A stretch of DNA of 64,000 bases from Saccharothrix australiensis (GCF_003634935.1 NZ_RBXO01000001.1:1947501-2011500); one strand, 5' to 3'; positions 29,848-40,163 are shown, counted from the first letter of the stretch. Program-made: numbers and translations. The notes: generated from the letters alone by a model not told the origin.

Positions 29848-30891
29848 ATGGCACCACAGGCACCCGACCGGGACAAGGCCCTCGAACTGGCCCTGGCCCA
29901 GATCGACAAGCAGTTCGGCAAGGGCTCGGTCATGCGGCTCGGCGAGGAAGGCCGCGCCCCGATCGAGGTGATCCCCACCGGCGCGATCGCGCTCGACGTC
30001 GCGCTCGGCATCGGCGGTCTGCCGCGTGGCCGCGTCGTCGAGATCTACGGCCCGGAGTCGTCCGGTAAGACGACGGTGGCGCTGCACGCCGTGGCCAACG
30101 CCCAGCGCAACGGCGGCATCGCGGCGTTCATCGACGCCGAGCACGCGCTGGACCCGGAGTACGCGAAGAAGCTGGGCGTCGACACGGACGCGCTGCTGGT
30201 GTCCCAGCCGGACACCGGCGAGCAGGCGCTGGAGATCGCGGACATGCTGGTCCGCTCCGGCGCGCTGGACATCCTGGTGATCGACTCGGTGGCCGCGCTG
30301 GTGCCCCGCGCCGAGATCGAGGGTGAGATGGGCGACAACCACGTGGGTCTCCAGGCGCGGCTGATGAGCCAGGCGCTGCGGAAGATCACGGGTGCGCTGA
30401 ACTCGTCCGGCACCACCGCGATCTTCATCAACCAGCTGCGCGAGAAGATCGGCGTGATGTTCGGCTCGCCGGAGACCACGACGGGTGGCAAGGCGCTGAA
30501 GTTCTACGCGTCGGTGCGCTTGGACGTGCGGCGGATCGAGACGCTGAAGGACGGCGGCGAGCCGGTCGGCAACCGGACGCGGGTCAAGATCGTGAAGAAC
30601 AAGGTGGCCCCGCCGTTCAAGCAGGCCGAGTTCGACATCCTGTACGGCCAGGGCATCAGCCGCGAGGGCTCGCTCATCGACATGGGCGTCGACCAGGGCA
30701 TCCTGCGCAAGTCGGGCGCCTGGTACACCTACGAGGGCGACCAGCTGGGCCAGGGCAAGGAGAACGCGCGGAAGTTCCTGCGCGAGAACCCGGACGTGGC
30801 CAACGAGATCGAGAAGCGGATCAAGGACAAGCTCGGCATCGGGGCGACCCTCGACGCCGACGAGAGCGCGCCCGCGCCGGTCGACTTCTAG
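29848..30891 (+). CDS. recA: Recombinase RecA
   Basis: The 347-residue strand-exchange protein and LexA co-protease. Walker A GPESSGKT is at 68-75, and the L2-flanking [21 protein letters not shown] is present. No intein interrupts it, unlike M. tuberculosis RecA. Its start ATG is near an AGGTGG. It is followed after a single base by recX, and it has the LexA box and -10 in its leader region, so it is SOS-controlled. Confidence 0.99.
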   Translation: MAPQAPDRDKALELALAQIDKQFGKGSVMRLGEEGRAPIEVIPTGAIALDVALGIGGLPRGRVVEIYGPESSGKTTVALHAVANAQRNGGIAAFIDAEHALDPEYAKKLGVDTDALLVSQPDTGEQALEIADMLVRSGALDILVIDSVAALVPRAEIEGEMGDNHVGLQARLMSQALRKITGALNSSGTTAIFINQLREKIGVMFGSPETTTGGKALKFYASVRLDVRRIETLKDGGEPVGNRTRVKIVKNKVAPPFKQAEFDILYGQGISREGSLIDMGVDQGILRKSGAWYTYEGDQLGQGKENARKFLRENPDVANEIEKRIKDKLGIGATLDADESAPAPVDF

Positions 30892-30892
30892 C

Positions 30893-32407
30893 GTGGTGGG
30901 GCGAGGCGGCCGTGGTCGCGGGGCGCCCCGCGATCCCTCGGCCGACCCGTTCGAGGTCGTGGACTCGCCGGCCGGTCCGGCGGTGCCGGGTGACGGTCAC
31001 GCCACGTCGGTGGCGGGGGCCGAGGCCCGCGCCGCGTCGGCGGGGCGAACCCGCGACGAGTCGGTGGCGGACACCGGGTCGGTAGTGGGCACCGGGTCGG
31101 TGACCGATACCGGGTCGGTGGCGGGTGTCGGGTCGGTGGCGCGCTCCGGGGTGGTGCCGGGCGAAGGCGGCTCCGCCGGGGTGGCGGACGGCGACGGTTC
31201 CGGGTCGGTGGCAGCGGGCCGGGGTGGAGCGGGGTCGGCGGAGGTCGATCCGTTCGAGGCGTGGGGCGGGCGCAGGAGCGCGACGGGCGAGGCCGTGCCG
31301 ATCAGGTCCGCGCGCGGCGGGGCCAGTCCGTCGGCCGACCCGTTCGAGGACTGGGGTCGGCGCAGGACCGAGTCGGGCGAGGCAGTCCCGATCGCGCACG
31401 CCGAGGTCTTCGCCGACGCCCCGGTGGGCGGCTCTGCCGACGACCTGGCGGGTGGTCTCGCCGTCGAGCCGGTGAGCGGCCAGGCCGACGGTTCCGCGAG
31501 CGGACCGGCGGACGGTCCGGGCGGTGGCTCTGGCGGTCGTCCAACGGGCGGTTCGACGAGCAGCTCGGCGGGTGGCTCGACCGATTGCGGTGCGGGTGGC
31601 TCGGCGGGCGACGTCGACGGTCCGGTTCCGGTAGGGCGGGGCGTTGCCGACGGCTCGGCTGGTGACCTGTTCGAGGAGTGGGGGCGGCGGCGGGGCGCTG
31701 CCGGTGAAGCGGTTGCCCGCGCGGGCCACCGGGGTGGTCCGGTGGCGGCTGATCCGTTCGAGTCCGCGCGGCCGTCCGAGGGCGAGGAGCGGCGTCGGCG
31801 TGGTGGTGGGAGCGGTGGTGCCCGTCGGGGGTCCGGTCGTCGGTCCGGTTCCCGCGCCGGCGGGGAAGCCGACCCGGCCGTCGAGGCGGCCGAGCCGGTC
31901 GACCCGGCGAAGGAGCAGCGCAAGGCGACCGACCTCTGCTACGCGTTGCTCACCGCTCGTGCCCGCACGCGGGTGGAACTCAAGGAAGCCCTGCTGCGCA
32001 AGGGCATCCGCGAGGAGACCGCCGAACTGGTGCTCGGGAAGTTCGACCGCGCCGGGCTGATCGACGACGCCGCGTTCGCCGAGGTCTGGGTCCGGTCCCG
32101 GCACACGCACCAGGGGCTGGGTCGGCGGGCGTTGGCCAGGGAACTCCGGCGCAAGGGCGTCGCCGACGAGGTGGCCGCGGAGGCGGTCGCCGCCGTGGAC
32201 GACGAGGCCGAGCAGGAGCGGGCGCGGGAGTTGGTGCGCAAGAAGCTCCGGGCGATGTCGGGGCTCGACGACCAGGTGAAGATCCGCCGGCTGGTGGGCG
32301 CGCTGGCGCGCAAGGGGTACGGCGAAGGCATGGCCTACCGGGTGGTCCGCGAGGAGCTGCGCGCCGCGGAGATCGAATCCCCGCTGGACGACTACCTGCC
32401 CGATTAG
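30893..32407 (+). CDS. recX: RecX with a 337-residue low-complexity N-terminal extension
   Basis: Residues about 338-504 are a normal RecX (KATDLCYALLTARARTRVELKEALL, FAEVWVRSRH, GLGRRALARELRRKG), the RecA inhibitor. The N-terminal 337 residues are Gly/Ser/Ala/Asp/Arg-rich and probably disordered. They contain five DPFE/DLFE motifs at 19-22, 119-122, 149-152, 258-261 and 287-290. Three continue as WG(G/R)RR followed by GEAV. Family members are usually about 150-270 residues. The GTG at 30893 lies one base after the recA stop codon, supporting it as the start; a shorter internal start cannot be excluded. Confidence 0.88.
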   Translation: MVGRGGRGRGAPRDPSADPFEVVDSPAGPAVPGDGHATSVAGAEARAASAGRTRDESVADTGSVVGTGSVTDTGSVAGVGSVARSGVVPGEGGSAGVADGDGSGSVAAGRGGAGSAEVDPFEAWGGRRSATGEAVPIRSARGGASPSADPFEDWGRRRTESGEAVPIAHAEVFADAPVGGSADDLAGGLAVEPVSGQADGSASGPADGPGGGSGGRPTGGSTSSSAGGSTDCGAGGSAGDVDGPVPVGRGVADGSAGDLFEEWGRRRGAAGEAVARAGHRGGPVAADPFESARPSEGEERRRRGGGSGGARRGSGRRSGSRAGGEADPAVEAAEPVDPAKEQRKATDLCYALLTARARTRVELKEALLRKGIREETAELVLGKFDRAGLIDDAAFAEVWVRSRHTHQGLGRRALARELRRKGVADEVAAEAVAAVDDEAEQERARELVRKKLRAMSGLDDQVKIRRLVGALARKGYGEGMAYRVVREELRAAEIESPLDDYLPD

Positions 32408-32495
32408 CCACCGGTACCCGCGCCGTGCACGCCGGCATCCCGTCGGGTCGCGGGGCGGGCCGTCGCGTTCCGGGGGTGGCCGCCCCGGTCGGGAG

Positions 32496-33191
32496 CTAGT
32501 CCTGCTCGCCCTGCTGGCTGAGCCGCCAGAACTGGCGCTTGCCTTCCTCCCGCACGACCACGCCGATCCGGGCCAGCTCGGTGCGCAGCTGGGCCACGTC
32601 CTCGGTCTCGCCCTTCTTCAACGCCTTGGCCCGCGCCCGCAGCAAGGCGTTGGCGGCGGGCGGCACGCCCGGCATGTCCTCCACCCATCGGCGGTACTCG
32701 TCGCGGTACGGGTCCTCGGGCAGCCACGGGTAGCCGTGGCGCTGGAAGGCGTCCGCGAGTTCGGCGGTGGGGAGGTCCGAGCTCTCCCGCGCCAGCTCCT
32801 CGGTGCCCAGCCCGAGCACCACCAGCTTCTTGCCGTCCAGGAACACCCCGGAGATCCGGGTGCGGTCGAGGGCGCGCTCGTCGCCGCCCCGCTTCAGGAC
32901 CACCGCCTCGTCGGCCACCTCGACCGACAGCCGCTCCGCCGCGGCGAGGAACGCCACCACCAGGCCGACCAGCACACCCAGGCCGAGCGAACCCAACGTC
33001 GCCTGCGGCTCGGGGATGGAGGCGACGAGCCGGAACGGCCCGCGGAACGGCGCCCACGGCAGCGACACCACCCAGTCGGCGATGGCCTGCACGCCCCACA
33101 GCACGGCCGCGCCCAGCACCGGGAAACCGACCCACACGAGACCGACCTGCCAAGCCGGTTCGGTGACCGGCGTGGTGCGACGCGCGTTCAT
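32496..33191 (-). CDS. YqeB-family membrane protein
   Basis: A 231-residue protein with two membrane segments (about 20-40 and 68-88), a small PH-like domain (VADEAVVLKRGGDERALDRTRISGVFLDGKKLVVLG) and a helical C-terminus. This matches YqeB-like proteins of actinobacteria, whose function is unknown. ATG at 33191 is chosen over GTG at 33200 because GAGGGG lies eight bases ahead of it. Confidence 0.75.
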   Translation of the reverse strand: MNARRTTPVTEPAWQVGLVWVGFPVLGAAVLWGVQAIADWVVSLPWAPFRGPFRLVASIPEPQATLGSLGLGVLVGLVVAFLAAAERLSVEVADEAVVLKRGGDERALDRTRISGVFLDGKKLVVLGLGTEELARESSDLPTAELADAFQRHGYPWLPEDPYRDEYRRWVEDMPGVPPAANALLRARAKALKKGETEDVAQLRTELARIGVVVREEGKRQFWRLSQQGEQD

Positions 33192-33402
33192 CCTCGACAC
33201 CCCTCCCCAAGTGCGACGGCCAACCTATCGCACGCGACCGTCCTGTTCGGACCGGACCGAGCCGGTGGCGCGCTGATCAGCGGATACCGGCCGAGGCGGC
33301 TCGGCGACCGATCACCCGCGGCGACGGTGCACCGACCCGCCGCGGTCGCCGACCGCCCAGGAGGCGCGACCGAGCCGGGTGCCGACCGGCCGGTGAGCGG
33401 GC

Positions 33403-33439
33403 GGGGGTGCCCTCCCCGGTCGAGCGGGAGGGCACCCCC
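33403..33439. terminator. Hairpin downstream of edd-eda
   Basis: A perfect 14-bp stem (33403-33416 with 33426-33439) and a 9-base loop. It is the second of two adjacent hairpins between eda and the YqeB gene. The 290-base gap has no other feature. Confidence 0.6.
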
Positions 33440-33451
33440 AGGAGGTGGGCA

Positions 33452-33478
33452 CCCCGGACGGCCGCGCGCCGTCCGGGG
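33452..33478 (-). terminator. edd-eda terminator
   Basis: A perfect 11-bp stem (33452-33462 with 33468-33478) five bases beyond the eda stop codon. Confidence 0.7.
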
Positions 33479-33483
33479 CGGTG

Positions 33484-34104
33484 TCAGAGCGCTGCCGCCG
33501 CCTTGGCCAGCGCCTCGATGCGGTCGAAGTCGCCGGCCGCCAGCGCGTCCTTCGGCGTCAGCCACGACCCGCCCACGCAGCCCACGTTCGGCAGCGCCAG
33601 GTAGCGCGGCGCGGTGTCCACCGTGATGCCGCCGGTCGGGCAGAAGCGCAGGCCGGGCAGCGGGCCGCCGACCGACTTCAGGTGGTCCACGCCACCGGCG
33701 GCCTCGGCCGGGAAGAACTTCAGCGCCGTCAGGCCGCGCTCGGCCAGCCGCATCGCCTCCGACACGGTCGCCGCGCCCGGCAGGAACGGCAGCCCCGTGT
33801 CCTCCACCGCGTCCAGCACCCGATCGGTCGTACCCGGCGTGACCAGGAACGACGCCCCGGCCCGCGCGGCCTGCTCGGCGTGCTCGGGCGCGGTGACGGT
33901 GCCCGCGCCGAGCACGATGTCGGGCACCTCGGCCGCGATCCGCTCGATCGAGGACAGGGCGGCGGGCGTGCGCAGGGTCAGCTCGATGACGCGGATGCCC
34001 CCGCGCAGCAGCGCCCGCGCCAGCGGCACGGCCTGGGCGGCGTCGTCCAGCACGACGACGGGGATGACGGGGGACAGCTCCAGCAGATCCGCGCTGGTGG
34101 TCAC
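33484..34104 (-). CDS. eda: 2-dehydro-3-deoxy-phosphogluconate aldolase
   Basis: Splits KDPG to pyruvate and glyceraldehyde 3-phosphate, the last Entner-Doudoroff step. The 206-residue barrel has the Schiff-base lysine in [12 protein letters not shown] and the phosphate-binding [12 protein letters not shown], plus the Glu in [10 protein letters not shown]. Its GTG start overlaps the edd stop codon by four bases (GTGA), with GGAGGT as ribosome binding site, so the pair is translationally coupled. Confidence 0.95.
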   Translation of the reverse strand: MTTSADLLELSPVIPVVVLDDAAQAVPLARALLRGGIRVIELTLRTPAALSSIERIAAEVPDIVLGAGTVTAPEHAEQAARAGASFLVTPGTTDRVLDAVEDTGLPFLPGAATVSEAMRLAERGLTALKFFPAEAAGGVDHLKSVGGPLPGLRFCPTGGITVDTAPRYLALPNVGCVGGSWLTPKDALAAGDFDRIEALAKAAAAL

Positions 34105-35966
34105 CGGGTTACCTCCTGGTTCGCGCGGCCCGCGAAGTGCGAGGCCGCGATGGGGCCGAAGACGCTCGCGCCCCGGTCGGCGGGTCCGACCGACCGGCGC
34201 AGCGCGGCGAACAGCTCACGTCCGGTGCCCGTCCACGCCTGCGCGTCCGGCGGGAAGTCCACCAAATCGCGGGCGGCGAGTTCCGCCGGGTCCACCAACG
34301 CCTCCAGCGTGCCGCTCTCGGCGTCGAGCCGCAGCACGTCACCGTCGCGCACCCGCGCCAGCGGACCGCCCACGGCCGCCTCGGGCGTGAGCTGGATGGC
34401 GGCCGGGATCTTGCCCGACGCGCCGGACATCCGCCCGTCGGTGACCAGCGCCACCCGGAAGCCCCGGTCCATCAGCACGCCCAGCGCGGGCGTCAGCTTG
34501 TGCAGCTCGGGCATCCCGTTGGCCTGCGGGCCCTGCTGCCGCACCACGACCACGACGTCCCGCTCCAGCTCACCCGCCTGGAACGCGGCGCTGAACGCCT
34601 CCTGCGAGGTGAACACGCGCGCCGGCGCCTCCACGACGCGGTGCTCGGCGGCGACCGCCGAGACCTTGATCACCGCGCGGCCCAGGTTGCCGGACAGCAT
34701 CCGCAGCCCGCCGTCGGCCGCGAACGGCTCGGACACCGGCCGCAGCACGTCGGTGTCCAGCGAGCGGCCGGGGCCGTCGCGCCAGGTCAGCACGCCCTCG
34801 ACGAGCACCGGTTCGCGCCGGTAGCGGTCCAGGCCCGCGCCGGCGACGGTGCGCACGTCGGCGTGCAGCAGACCGGCGTCGAGCAGCGTGCCGACCAGGA
34901 ACTGCACGCCGCCTGCGGCCTGGAAGTGGTTGATGTCGGCGCTGCCGTTGGGGTAGACGCGGGCCAGCAGCGGCACCACCGCCGACAGGTCGGCGAAGTC
35001 GTCCCAGCCCAGCTCGATGCCCGCGGCCGACGCGATCGCCACCAGGTGCATCGTGTGGTTGGTCGAGCCGCCCGTCGCGAGCAGCGCGATCACGCCGTTG
35101 ACCACGGCCTTCTCGTCCACGACGTGCCCGATCGGGGTGTACTCGTCGCCCCGGCTGATCTCCACGGCCCGGCGCGCGGCCTCCTCGGTCAGCGCGCGGC
35201 GCAGCTTCGTGCCGGGCGGGACGAAGCTCGCGCCCGGCAGGTGCAGGCCCATCACCTCCACCACGAGCTGGTTGGAGTTGGCCGTGCCGTAGAACGTGCA
35301 GGTTCCGGGGCTGTGGTAAGAGGCGGCTTCCGCTTCCAGGAGGTTCTCCCGCGTCGCCTTGCCCTCGGCGAAGAGCTGCCGCACCCGCGACTTCTCCGAG
35401 TTCGGCAGGCCCGAGCTCATCGGGCCCGCGGGCACGAGGATCGCGGGGAGGTGCCCGAACGCCAGCGCCCCGATCAGCAGCCCCGGCACGATCTTGTCGC
35501 ACACGCCGAGCAGCAGCGTGGAGTCGAACATGTCGTGCGACAGCGCGATGCCGGTGGCCATCGCGATCACGTCCCGGCTGAACAGGGACAGCTCCATGCC
35601 CGCGCGGCCCTGGGTGATGCCGTCGCACATCGCGGGCACCCCGCCGGCGAACTGCGCCACGCCGCCCACCGCGCGGGCGGCGTCCTTGATCCACGCGGGG
35701 TACTGGTCCAGCGGCTGGTGGGCGGACAGCATGTCGTTGTAGGCCGACACGATCGCCACGTTCGGGCGACGCAGCGCTCGCAGCGCCTCCTTGTCACCCC
35801 CTGTGATGCCCGCGAAGCCGTGGGCCAGGTTGCTGCACGCGAGGTCCCGGCGGACCGGGCCCTCGGTGTGGGCGGCGGCGAGTCGTTCGAGGTAGGCGGA
35901 CCGGCTGGCGGCGCTGCGGGCGGCGATACGGGCCGTCACCTCGGCGACGACGGGATGCACGCTCAT
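34101..35966 (-). CDS. edd: Phosphogluconate dehydratase
   Basis: Dehydrates 6-phosphogluconate to KDPG in the Entner-Doudoroff pathway. The 621-residue IlvD/Edd-family protein contains [29 protein letters not shown] and [12 protein letters not shown] with the cysteines that hold the Fe-S cluster, and [14 protein letters not shown] near the C-terminus. ATG at 35966 is chosen; GTG at 35993 adds nine residues and is possible. A minus-strand CATAGT at 36064-36059 may be its -10. No zwf or gnd gene is adjacent in this window. Confidence 0.94.
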   Translation of the reverse strand: MSVHPVVAEVTARIAARSAASRSAYLERLAAAHTEGPVRRDLACSNLAHGFAGITGGDKEALRALRRPNVAIVSAYNDMLSAHQPLDQYPAWIKDAARAVGGVAQFAGGVPAMCDGITQGRAGMELSLFSRDVIAMATGIALSHDMFDSTLLLGVCDKIVPGLLIGALAFGHLPAILVPAGPMSSGLPNSEKSRVRQLFAEGKATRENLLEAEAASYHSPGTCTFYGTANSNQLVVEVMGLHLPGASFVPPGTKLRRALTEEAARRAVEISRGDEYTPIGHVVDEKAVVNGVIALLATGGSTNHTMHLVAIASAAGIELGWDDFADLSAVVPLLARVYPNGSADINHFQAAGGVQFLVGTLLDAGLLHADVRTVAGAGLDRYRREPVLVEGVLTWRDGPGRSLDTDVLRPVSEPFAADGGLRMLSGNLGRAVIKVSAVAAEHRVVEAPARVFTSQEAFSAAFQAGELERDVVVVVRQQGPQANGMPELHKLTPALGVLMDRGFRVALVTDGRMSGASGKIPAAIQLTPEAAVGGPLARVRDGDVLRLDAESGTLEALVDPAELAARDLVDFPPDAQAWTGTGRELFAALRRSVGPADRGASVFGPIAASHFAGRANQEVTR

Positions 35967-36119
35967 GGGTTCGCTGTCTCCGGTGGGGATCACGGGCTGT
36001 GGTGAGCCCGGTGGGACGACAGCGCTGGCGTCGCACGGACGGACGTGACAGCACCCACACTATGTCACGACGCATGATCCTCACAAAAACGATTCAGGAG
36101 TTGAGACGCGACGCGGCGC

Positions 36120-36139
36120 CTTGTGGTGCTTGTCACAAG
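36120..36139. promoter_or_regulatory. Inverted repeat CTTGTG-N8-CACAAG
   Basis: A 6-bp dyad in the gap between edd and the 96-residue gene, about 50 bases before the latter's start. It could be an operator for either gene; no regulator is encoded beside it. Confidence 0.35.
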
Positions 36140-36189
36140 CGCCCGGAGCGGGCAGAGTCGGCACACGGACTCCCAACGGAGGTGCTGCC

Positions 36190-36480
36190 ATGACGTCCTC
36201 GGAGATCGTGGAGCTGCGCCGAGCGCTCGGCCAGCTGCGTCACTGCGTCGGTTCCCTGCGCACTCGGTACGGCGACATCGCCGCCGTGCAGCGCCTGGCC
36301 AACGACGTCGAGCGGATGGACATCGACGCCATCGAGCTGATGGAGCTGGACAGCACGCCCCGTCCCCGTGAGGCGCCCAGGGTGGAGCGCGAGGTGGTCG
36401 TCGTGCCCGACACGCCCTACGACCCCAAGCTCTGGCACGACGCCGACGACGAGGGTCTCGGCGGTTACCGCCACACCTGA
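36190..36480 (+). CDS. Small uncharacterised protein (96 residues)
   Basis: I do not recognise this family. The protein begins with helical, Leu/Arg-rich sequence (SSEIVELRRALGQLRHCVGSL) and ends with an acidic tail and VPDTPYDPKLWHDADDEG. ATG at 36190 follows GGAGG by seven bases. A clean terminator hairpin just downstream suggests its own transcript, separate from the succinate dehydrogenase genes. It is divergent from edd. Confidence 0.75.
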   Translation: MTSSEIVELRRALGQLRHCVGSLRTRYGDIAAVQRLANDVERMDIDAIELMELDSTPRPREAPRVEREVVVVPDTPYDPKLWHDADDEGLGGYRHT

Positions 36481-36491
36481 ACGACCGCAGG

Positions 36492-36523
36492 CCGGCCCCC
36501 GCGACTCGACACGCGGGGGCCGG
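36492..36523 (+). terminator. Terminator after 96-residue gene
   Basis: A perfect 12-bp stem (36492-36503 with 36512-36523) with 8-base loop, followed by TTTCGG. Downstream, 36530-36720 is filled with CCGACC/CCGACCCG-type short repeats and no gene. Confidence 0.75.
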
Positions 36524-36738
36524 TTTCGGTTTTCCCGACCCCGACCCCGACCCCGACCTGATCCGACCCGATCCCGGCCCAGCCCCGCCTGCCGCGGCCG
36601 TCCGACCCGTCCGACCCGTTCGACCAGGCCGGTCGAGCCGACCCGTCCGAGCCGCCCCGCCGGACGCCGGCCGCCCCGATCGACCGTCCCGACCTGTCCG
36701 ACCGTCCCCGCCACGACGATGTGGAACCGAGGTGAGGT

Positions 36739-37500
36739 ATGAGGGCGCAGATCGCCCGGCGCACGCTGCGCACGGACCGGTGGTGGCTCCCGCCCCTGGT
36801 CACGTTCGCGGGACTGCTGCTGATCTCGATCTACGCGGCGGTGCGCACGTTCATGGGCGACTACTACTGGGTGGACGAGTACCGCTACCTGACGCCCATG
36901 TACTCGCCCTGCCTGAGCGAGGAGTGCCTGCCCGCGGCGGCGCACTTCGGTCGCCCGCTGCCGGAGCTGCCGGGCTTCCTCACGCCGCCGGTGGTGATCA
37001 TCCCGTTCCTGCTCGGCTTCCGGGTGACCTGCTACTACTACCGCAAGGCGTACTACCGGGCGGCGTGGCTGTCCCCGCCCGCGTGCGCGGTGGCCGAACC
37101 GCACGCCAAGTACACCGGTGAGACGCGCTTCCCGCTGGTCGCGCAGAACCTGCACCGCTACTTCTTCTACGCGGCCTCGCTCCTGCTGCTGATCAACGTC
37201 TTCGACGCGTTCTACGCCCTGAGCGCCGGCCTCGGGCTGGGCAACCTCGTGCTGCTGGTGAACGTGGCGCTGCTCGGCGCGTACACGCTGTCGTGCCACT
37301 CGTGCCGGCACATCGCGGGCGGGCGGCTGAAGCACTTCTCCCGGCACCCCGTCCGGTACCGGGTGTGGACGTGGATCTCGAAGCTGAACGCCCGCCACAT
37401 GCAGCTGGCGTGGGCGTCGCTGATCTTCGTCTGCGTCACCGACCTCTACGTCGCGCTGGTCGCCTCCGGGACGATCGCCGACCTCCGGATCATCGACTGA
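36739..37500 (+). CDS. Succinate dehydrogenase membrane subunit (Sdh1/Rv0249c type)
   Basis: The 253-residue protein has about five hydrophobic segments (near 18-40, 82-98, 140-157, 164-186 and 222-242) and histidines in QNLHRYFFY, CHSCRHIAG and NARHMQ that could bind heme. It matches the single membrane anchor of the actinobacterial Sdh1 complex (Rv0249c). It is the first gene of an operon with sdhA and sdhB, which follow closely, and would anchor them and reduce quinone. Confidence 0.88.
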   Translation: MRAQIARRTLRTDRWWLPPLVTFAGLLLISIYAAVRTFMGDYYWVDEYRYLTPMYSPCLSEECLPAAAHFGRPLPELPGFLTPPVVIIPFLLGFRVTCYYYRKAYYRAAWLSPPACAVAEPHAKYTGETRFPLVAQNLHRYFFYAASLLLLINVFDAFYALSAGLGLGNLVLLVNVALLGAYTLSCHSCRHIAGGRLKHFSRHPVRYRVWTWISKLNARHMQLAWASLIFVCVTDLYVALVASGTIADLRIID

Positions 37501-37510
37501 GGAGCTGGTC

Positions 37511-39412
37511 TTGCCCGAGGTGGAACGGCATTCGTTCGACGTGCTGGTGATCGGCGCGGGTGGGGCCGGCCTGCGCGCGGCGATCGAGGCGCGCGAGAAC
37601 GGGATGCGCACGGCGGTCCTGTGCAAGTCGTTGTTCGGCAAGGCGCACACGGTGATGGCCGAGGGCGGCATCGCGGCGGCGATGGGCAACGTCAACGCGG
37701 GTGACAACTGGCAGGTGCACTTCCGCGACACGATGCGGGGCGGGAAGTTCCTGAACAACTGGCGGATGGCCGAGCTGCACGCCCGCGAGGCGCCCGACCG
37801 GGTGTGGGAGCTGGAGACCTACGGCGCGCTGTTTGACCGGACCGGGGACGGGCGGATCAGCCAGCGCAACTTCGGCGGCCACGAGTACCCGCGCCTGGCG
37901 CACGTCGGCGACCGCACGGGGCTGGAGCTGATCCGGTCGTTGCAGCAGAAGGTCGTCTCCTTGCAGCAGGAGGACTTCGCGGCGACCGGCGACTACGAGT
38001 CGCGGTTGCGGGTGTTCCAGGAGTTCACCGTCACGGACCTGGTGCAGGACGGTGGCGCGGCGGGTGTCGGCGCGGGCCGCGGCGGGCGGATCGCCGGCGC
38101 GTTCGGCTACTGGCGCGAGTCCGGCCGGTTCGTCTTGTTCGAGGCGCCGGCGGTGGTGCTGGCCACCGGGGGCATCGGCAAGTCGTTCAAGGTGACGTCG
38201 AACTCCTGGGAGTACACCGGCGACGGCCACGCGCTCGCGCTGCGGGCGGGCGCGTCGCTGATCAACATGGAGTTCGTCCAGTTCCACCCGACGGGCATGG
38301 TCTGGCCGCCGTCGGTCAAGGGCATCCTGGTCACCGAGTCGGTGCGCGGCGACGGCGGCGTGCTGCGCAACTCCGACGGCAAGCGGTTCATGTTCGACTA
38401 CATCCCCGAGGTGTTCAAGGACAAGTACGCCGACAACGAGGGCGAGGCCGACCGCTGGTACGCCGACCCGGACCACAACCGCCGACCACCCGAGCTGCTG
38501 CCGCGCGACGAGGTGGCGCGGGCGATCAACTCGGAGGTCAAGGCGGGGCGCGGCACCGAGCACGGCGGCGTGTTCCTGGACGTGTCGACGCGCCTGCCCG
38601 CGGAGGAGATCAAGCGCCGGCTGCCGTCGATGCACCACCAGTTCAAGGAGCTGGCCGACGTCGACATCACCGCGCAGCCGATGGAGGTCGGGCCGACGTG
38701 CCACTACGTGATGGGCGGCGTGCAGGTCGACCCCGACACGGGCGCTTCGTCGGTGCCCGGCCTGTTCGCGGCCGGCGAGGTGTCCGGCGGGATGCACGGC
38801 TCGAACCGCCTGGGCGGCAACTCGCTGTCCGACCTGCTGGTGTTCGGCCGGCGCGCGGGTGAGGGCGCCGCCGCCTACGTGACCGGTCTCGCCGACCGCC
38901 CGGTGTGCTCGGCCGAGGCGGTCGCCGAGGCGGAACGCGTCGCGCTGGCCCCGTTCGCCGGCGAGGGCGGCGAGAACCCCTACACGCTGCACGTGGAGTT
39001 GCAGCAGGCGATGAACGACCTGGTCGGCATCATCCGCCGCGCCGAGGAGATGGAGGAGGCGCTGCGGCGCTTGGCCGACCTGGGGCGCCGCGCGCGGTCG
39101 TTGACGGTGGAGGGCCACCGGCAGTTCAACCCCGGCTGGCACCTGGCGCTCGACCTGCGGAACATGCTGCTGGTCAGCGAGTGCGTGGCGCGGGCGGCCC
39201 TGCTGCGCACGGAGTCGCGCGGCGGCCACACCCGCGACGACCACCCCGGCATGGACGCGGGCTGGCGGCGGAAGCTGCTGGTGTGCCGGCTGTCCGGCGA
39301 CGGGGTCGAGGTCGCCGAGGAGCCGCAGCCGCCGATCCGCGCGGACCTGCTGGCGCTGTTCGAGTTCGCCGAACTCCGGAAGTACCTGACCGCCGAAGAG
39401 CTGGAGGGCTGA
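37511..39412 (+). CDS. sdhA: Succinate dehydrogenase flavoprotein subunit
   Basis: The 633-residue catalytic subunit oxidises succinate to fumarate with covalent FAD. It has VLVIGAGGAGLRAAIEA near residue 13, KAHTVMAEGGIAAA with the flavin-linked His, EFVQFHPTGM, and the C-terminal NLRW-like capping region. It resembles Sdh1 SdhA (Rv0248c). TTG at 37511 is the start, preceded by GGAGCTGG right after the membrane-subunit stop codon. sdhB begins two bases after its stop. Confidence 0.94.
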   Translation: MPEVERHSFDVLVIGAGGAGLRAAIEARENGMRTAVLCKSLFGKAHTVMAEGGIAAAMGNVNAGDNWQVHFRDTMRGGKFLNNWRMAELHAREAPDRVWELETYGALFDRTGDGRISQRNFGGHEYPRLAHVGDRTGLELIRSLQQKVVSLQQEDFAATGDYESRLRVFQEFTVTDLVQDGGAAGVGAGRGGRIAGAFGYWRESGRFVLFEAPAVVLATGGIGKSFKVTSNSWEYTGDGHALALRAGASLINMEFVQFHPTGMVWPPSVKGILVTESVRGDGGVLRNSDGKRFMFDYIPEVFKDKYADNEGEADRWYADPDHNRRPPELLPRDEVARAINSEVKAGRGTEHGGVFLDVSTRLPAEEIKRRLPSMHHQFKELADVDITAQPMEVGPTCHYVMGGVQVDPDTGASSVPGLFAAGEVSGGMHGSNRLGGNSLSDLLVFGRRAGEGAAAYVTGLADRPVCSAEAVAEAERVALAPFAGEGGENPYTLHVELQQAMNDLVGIIRRAEEMEEALRRLADLGRRARSLTVEGHRQFNPGWHLALDLRNMLLVSECVARAALLRTESRGGHTRDDHPGMDAGWRRKLLVCRLSGDGVEVAEEPQPPIRADLLALFEFAELRKYLTAEELEG

Positions 39413-39413
39413 C

Positions 39414-40163
39414 ATGGGGTACCAGGGGCGCTTCAGGGTGTGGCGCGGCGATGCGGACGGGGGAGGGCTGGAGGACTTCACCGTGGAGGTCAACGAGGGC
39501 GAGGTCGTCCTCGACGTGATCCACCGCCTCCAGGCGACGCAGGCGGCGGACCTGGCCGTGCGGTGGAACTGCAAGGCGGGCAAGTGCGGTTCGTGCTCGG
39601 CGGAGGTCAACGGCAGGCCGCGCCTGCTGTGCATGACGCGGATGTCGGTGTTCGCGGAGGACGAGACGGTCACCGTGACGCCGATGCGCACGTTCCCGGT
39701 GATCCGCGACCTCGTGACGGACGTGTCGTACAACTACGCGAAGGCACGCGAGATCCCGGCGTTCAGCCCGCCGAAGGGCGTCGCGCCGGGCGACTACCGC
39801 ATGTCCCAGGTGGACGTGGAGCGCTCGCAGGAGTTCCGCAAGTGCATCGAGTGCTTCCTCTGCCAGAACACGTGCCACGTGATCCGCGACCACGAGGAGA
39901 ACAAGGCGTCCTTCTCCGGTCCCCGGTTCCTGATGCGGGTGGCGGAGCTGGAGATGCACCCACTGGACGAGGCGGACCGCGTGCCCGCCGCGCAGTCCGA
40001 GCACGGGCTGGGGCTGTGCAACATCACCAAGTGCTGCACGGAGGTCTGCCCGGAGCACATCAAGATCACCGACAACGCCCTGATCCCGATGAAGGAACGG
40101 GTCGCCGACCGCCGCTACGACCCGATCGTCTGGCTGGGCAACAAGCTGTTCCGGAGGTCGTGA
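39414..40163 (+). CDS. sdhB: Succinate dehydrogenase iron-sulfur subunit
   Basis: The 249-residue electron-transfer subunit. Cys53, Cys58, Cys61 and Cys73 form the 2Fe-2S site. CIECFLCQNTC and CNITKCCTEVCPEHI carry the ligands for the 4Fe-4S and 3Fe-4S clusters. It matches Rv0247c. The ATG comes one base after the sdhA stop codon. The following 240 bases show no terminator hairpin that I could find. Confidence 0.95.
   Translation: MGYQGRFRVWRGDADGGGLEDFTVEVNEGEVVLDVIHRLQATQAADLAVRWNCKAGKCGSCSAEVNGRPRLLCMTRMSVFAEDETVTVTPMRTFPVIRDLVTDVSYNYAKAREIPAFSPPKGVAPGDYRMSQVDVERSQEFRKCIECFLCQNTCHVIRDHEENKASFSGPRFLMRVAELEMHPLDEADRVPAAQSEHGLGLCNITKCCTEVCPEHIKITDNALIPMKERVADRRYDPIVWLGNKLFRRS

Noticed and set aside
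36530-36738. Open frame in the CCGACC-type repeat region before the succinate dehydrogenase genes
   Set aside because: Simple-sequence repeats and no start site; translation is Arg/Pro-only.
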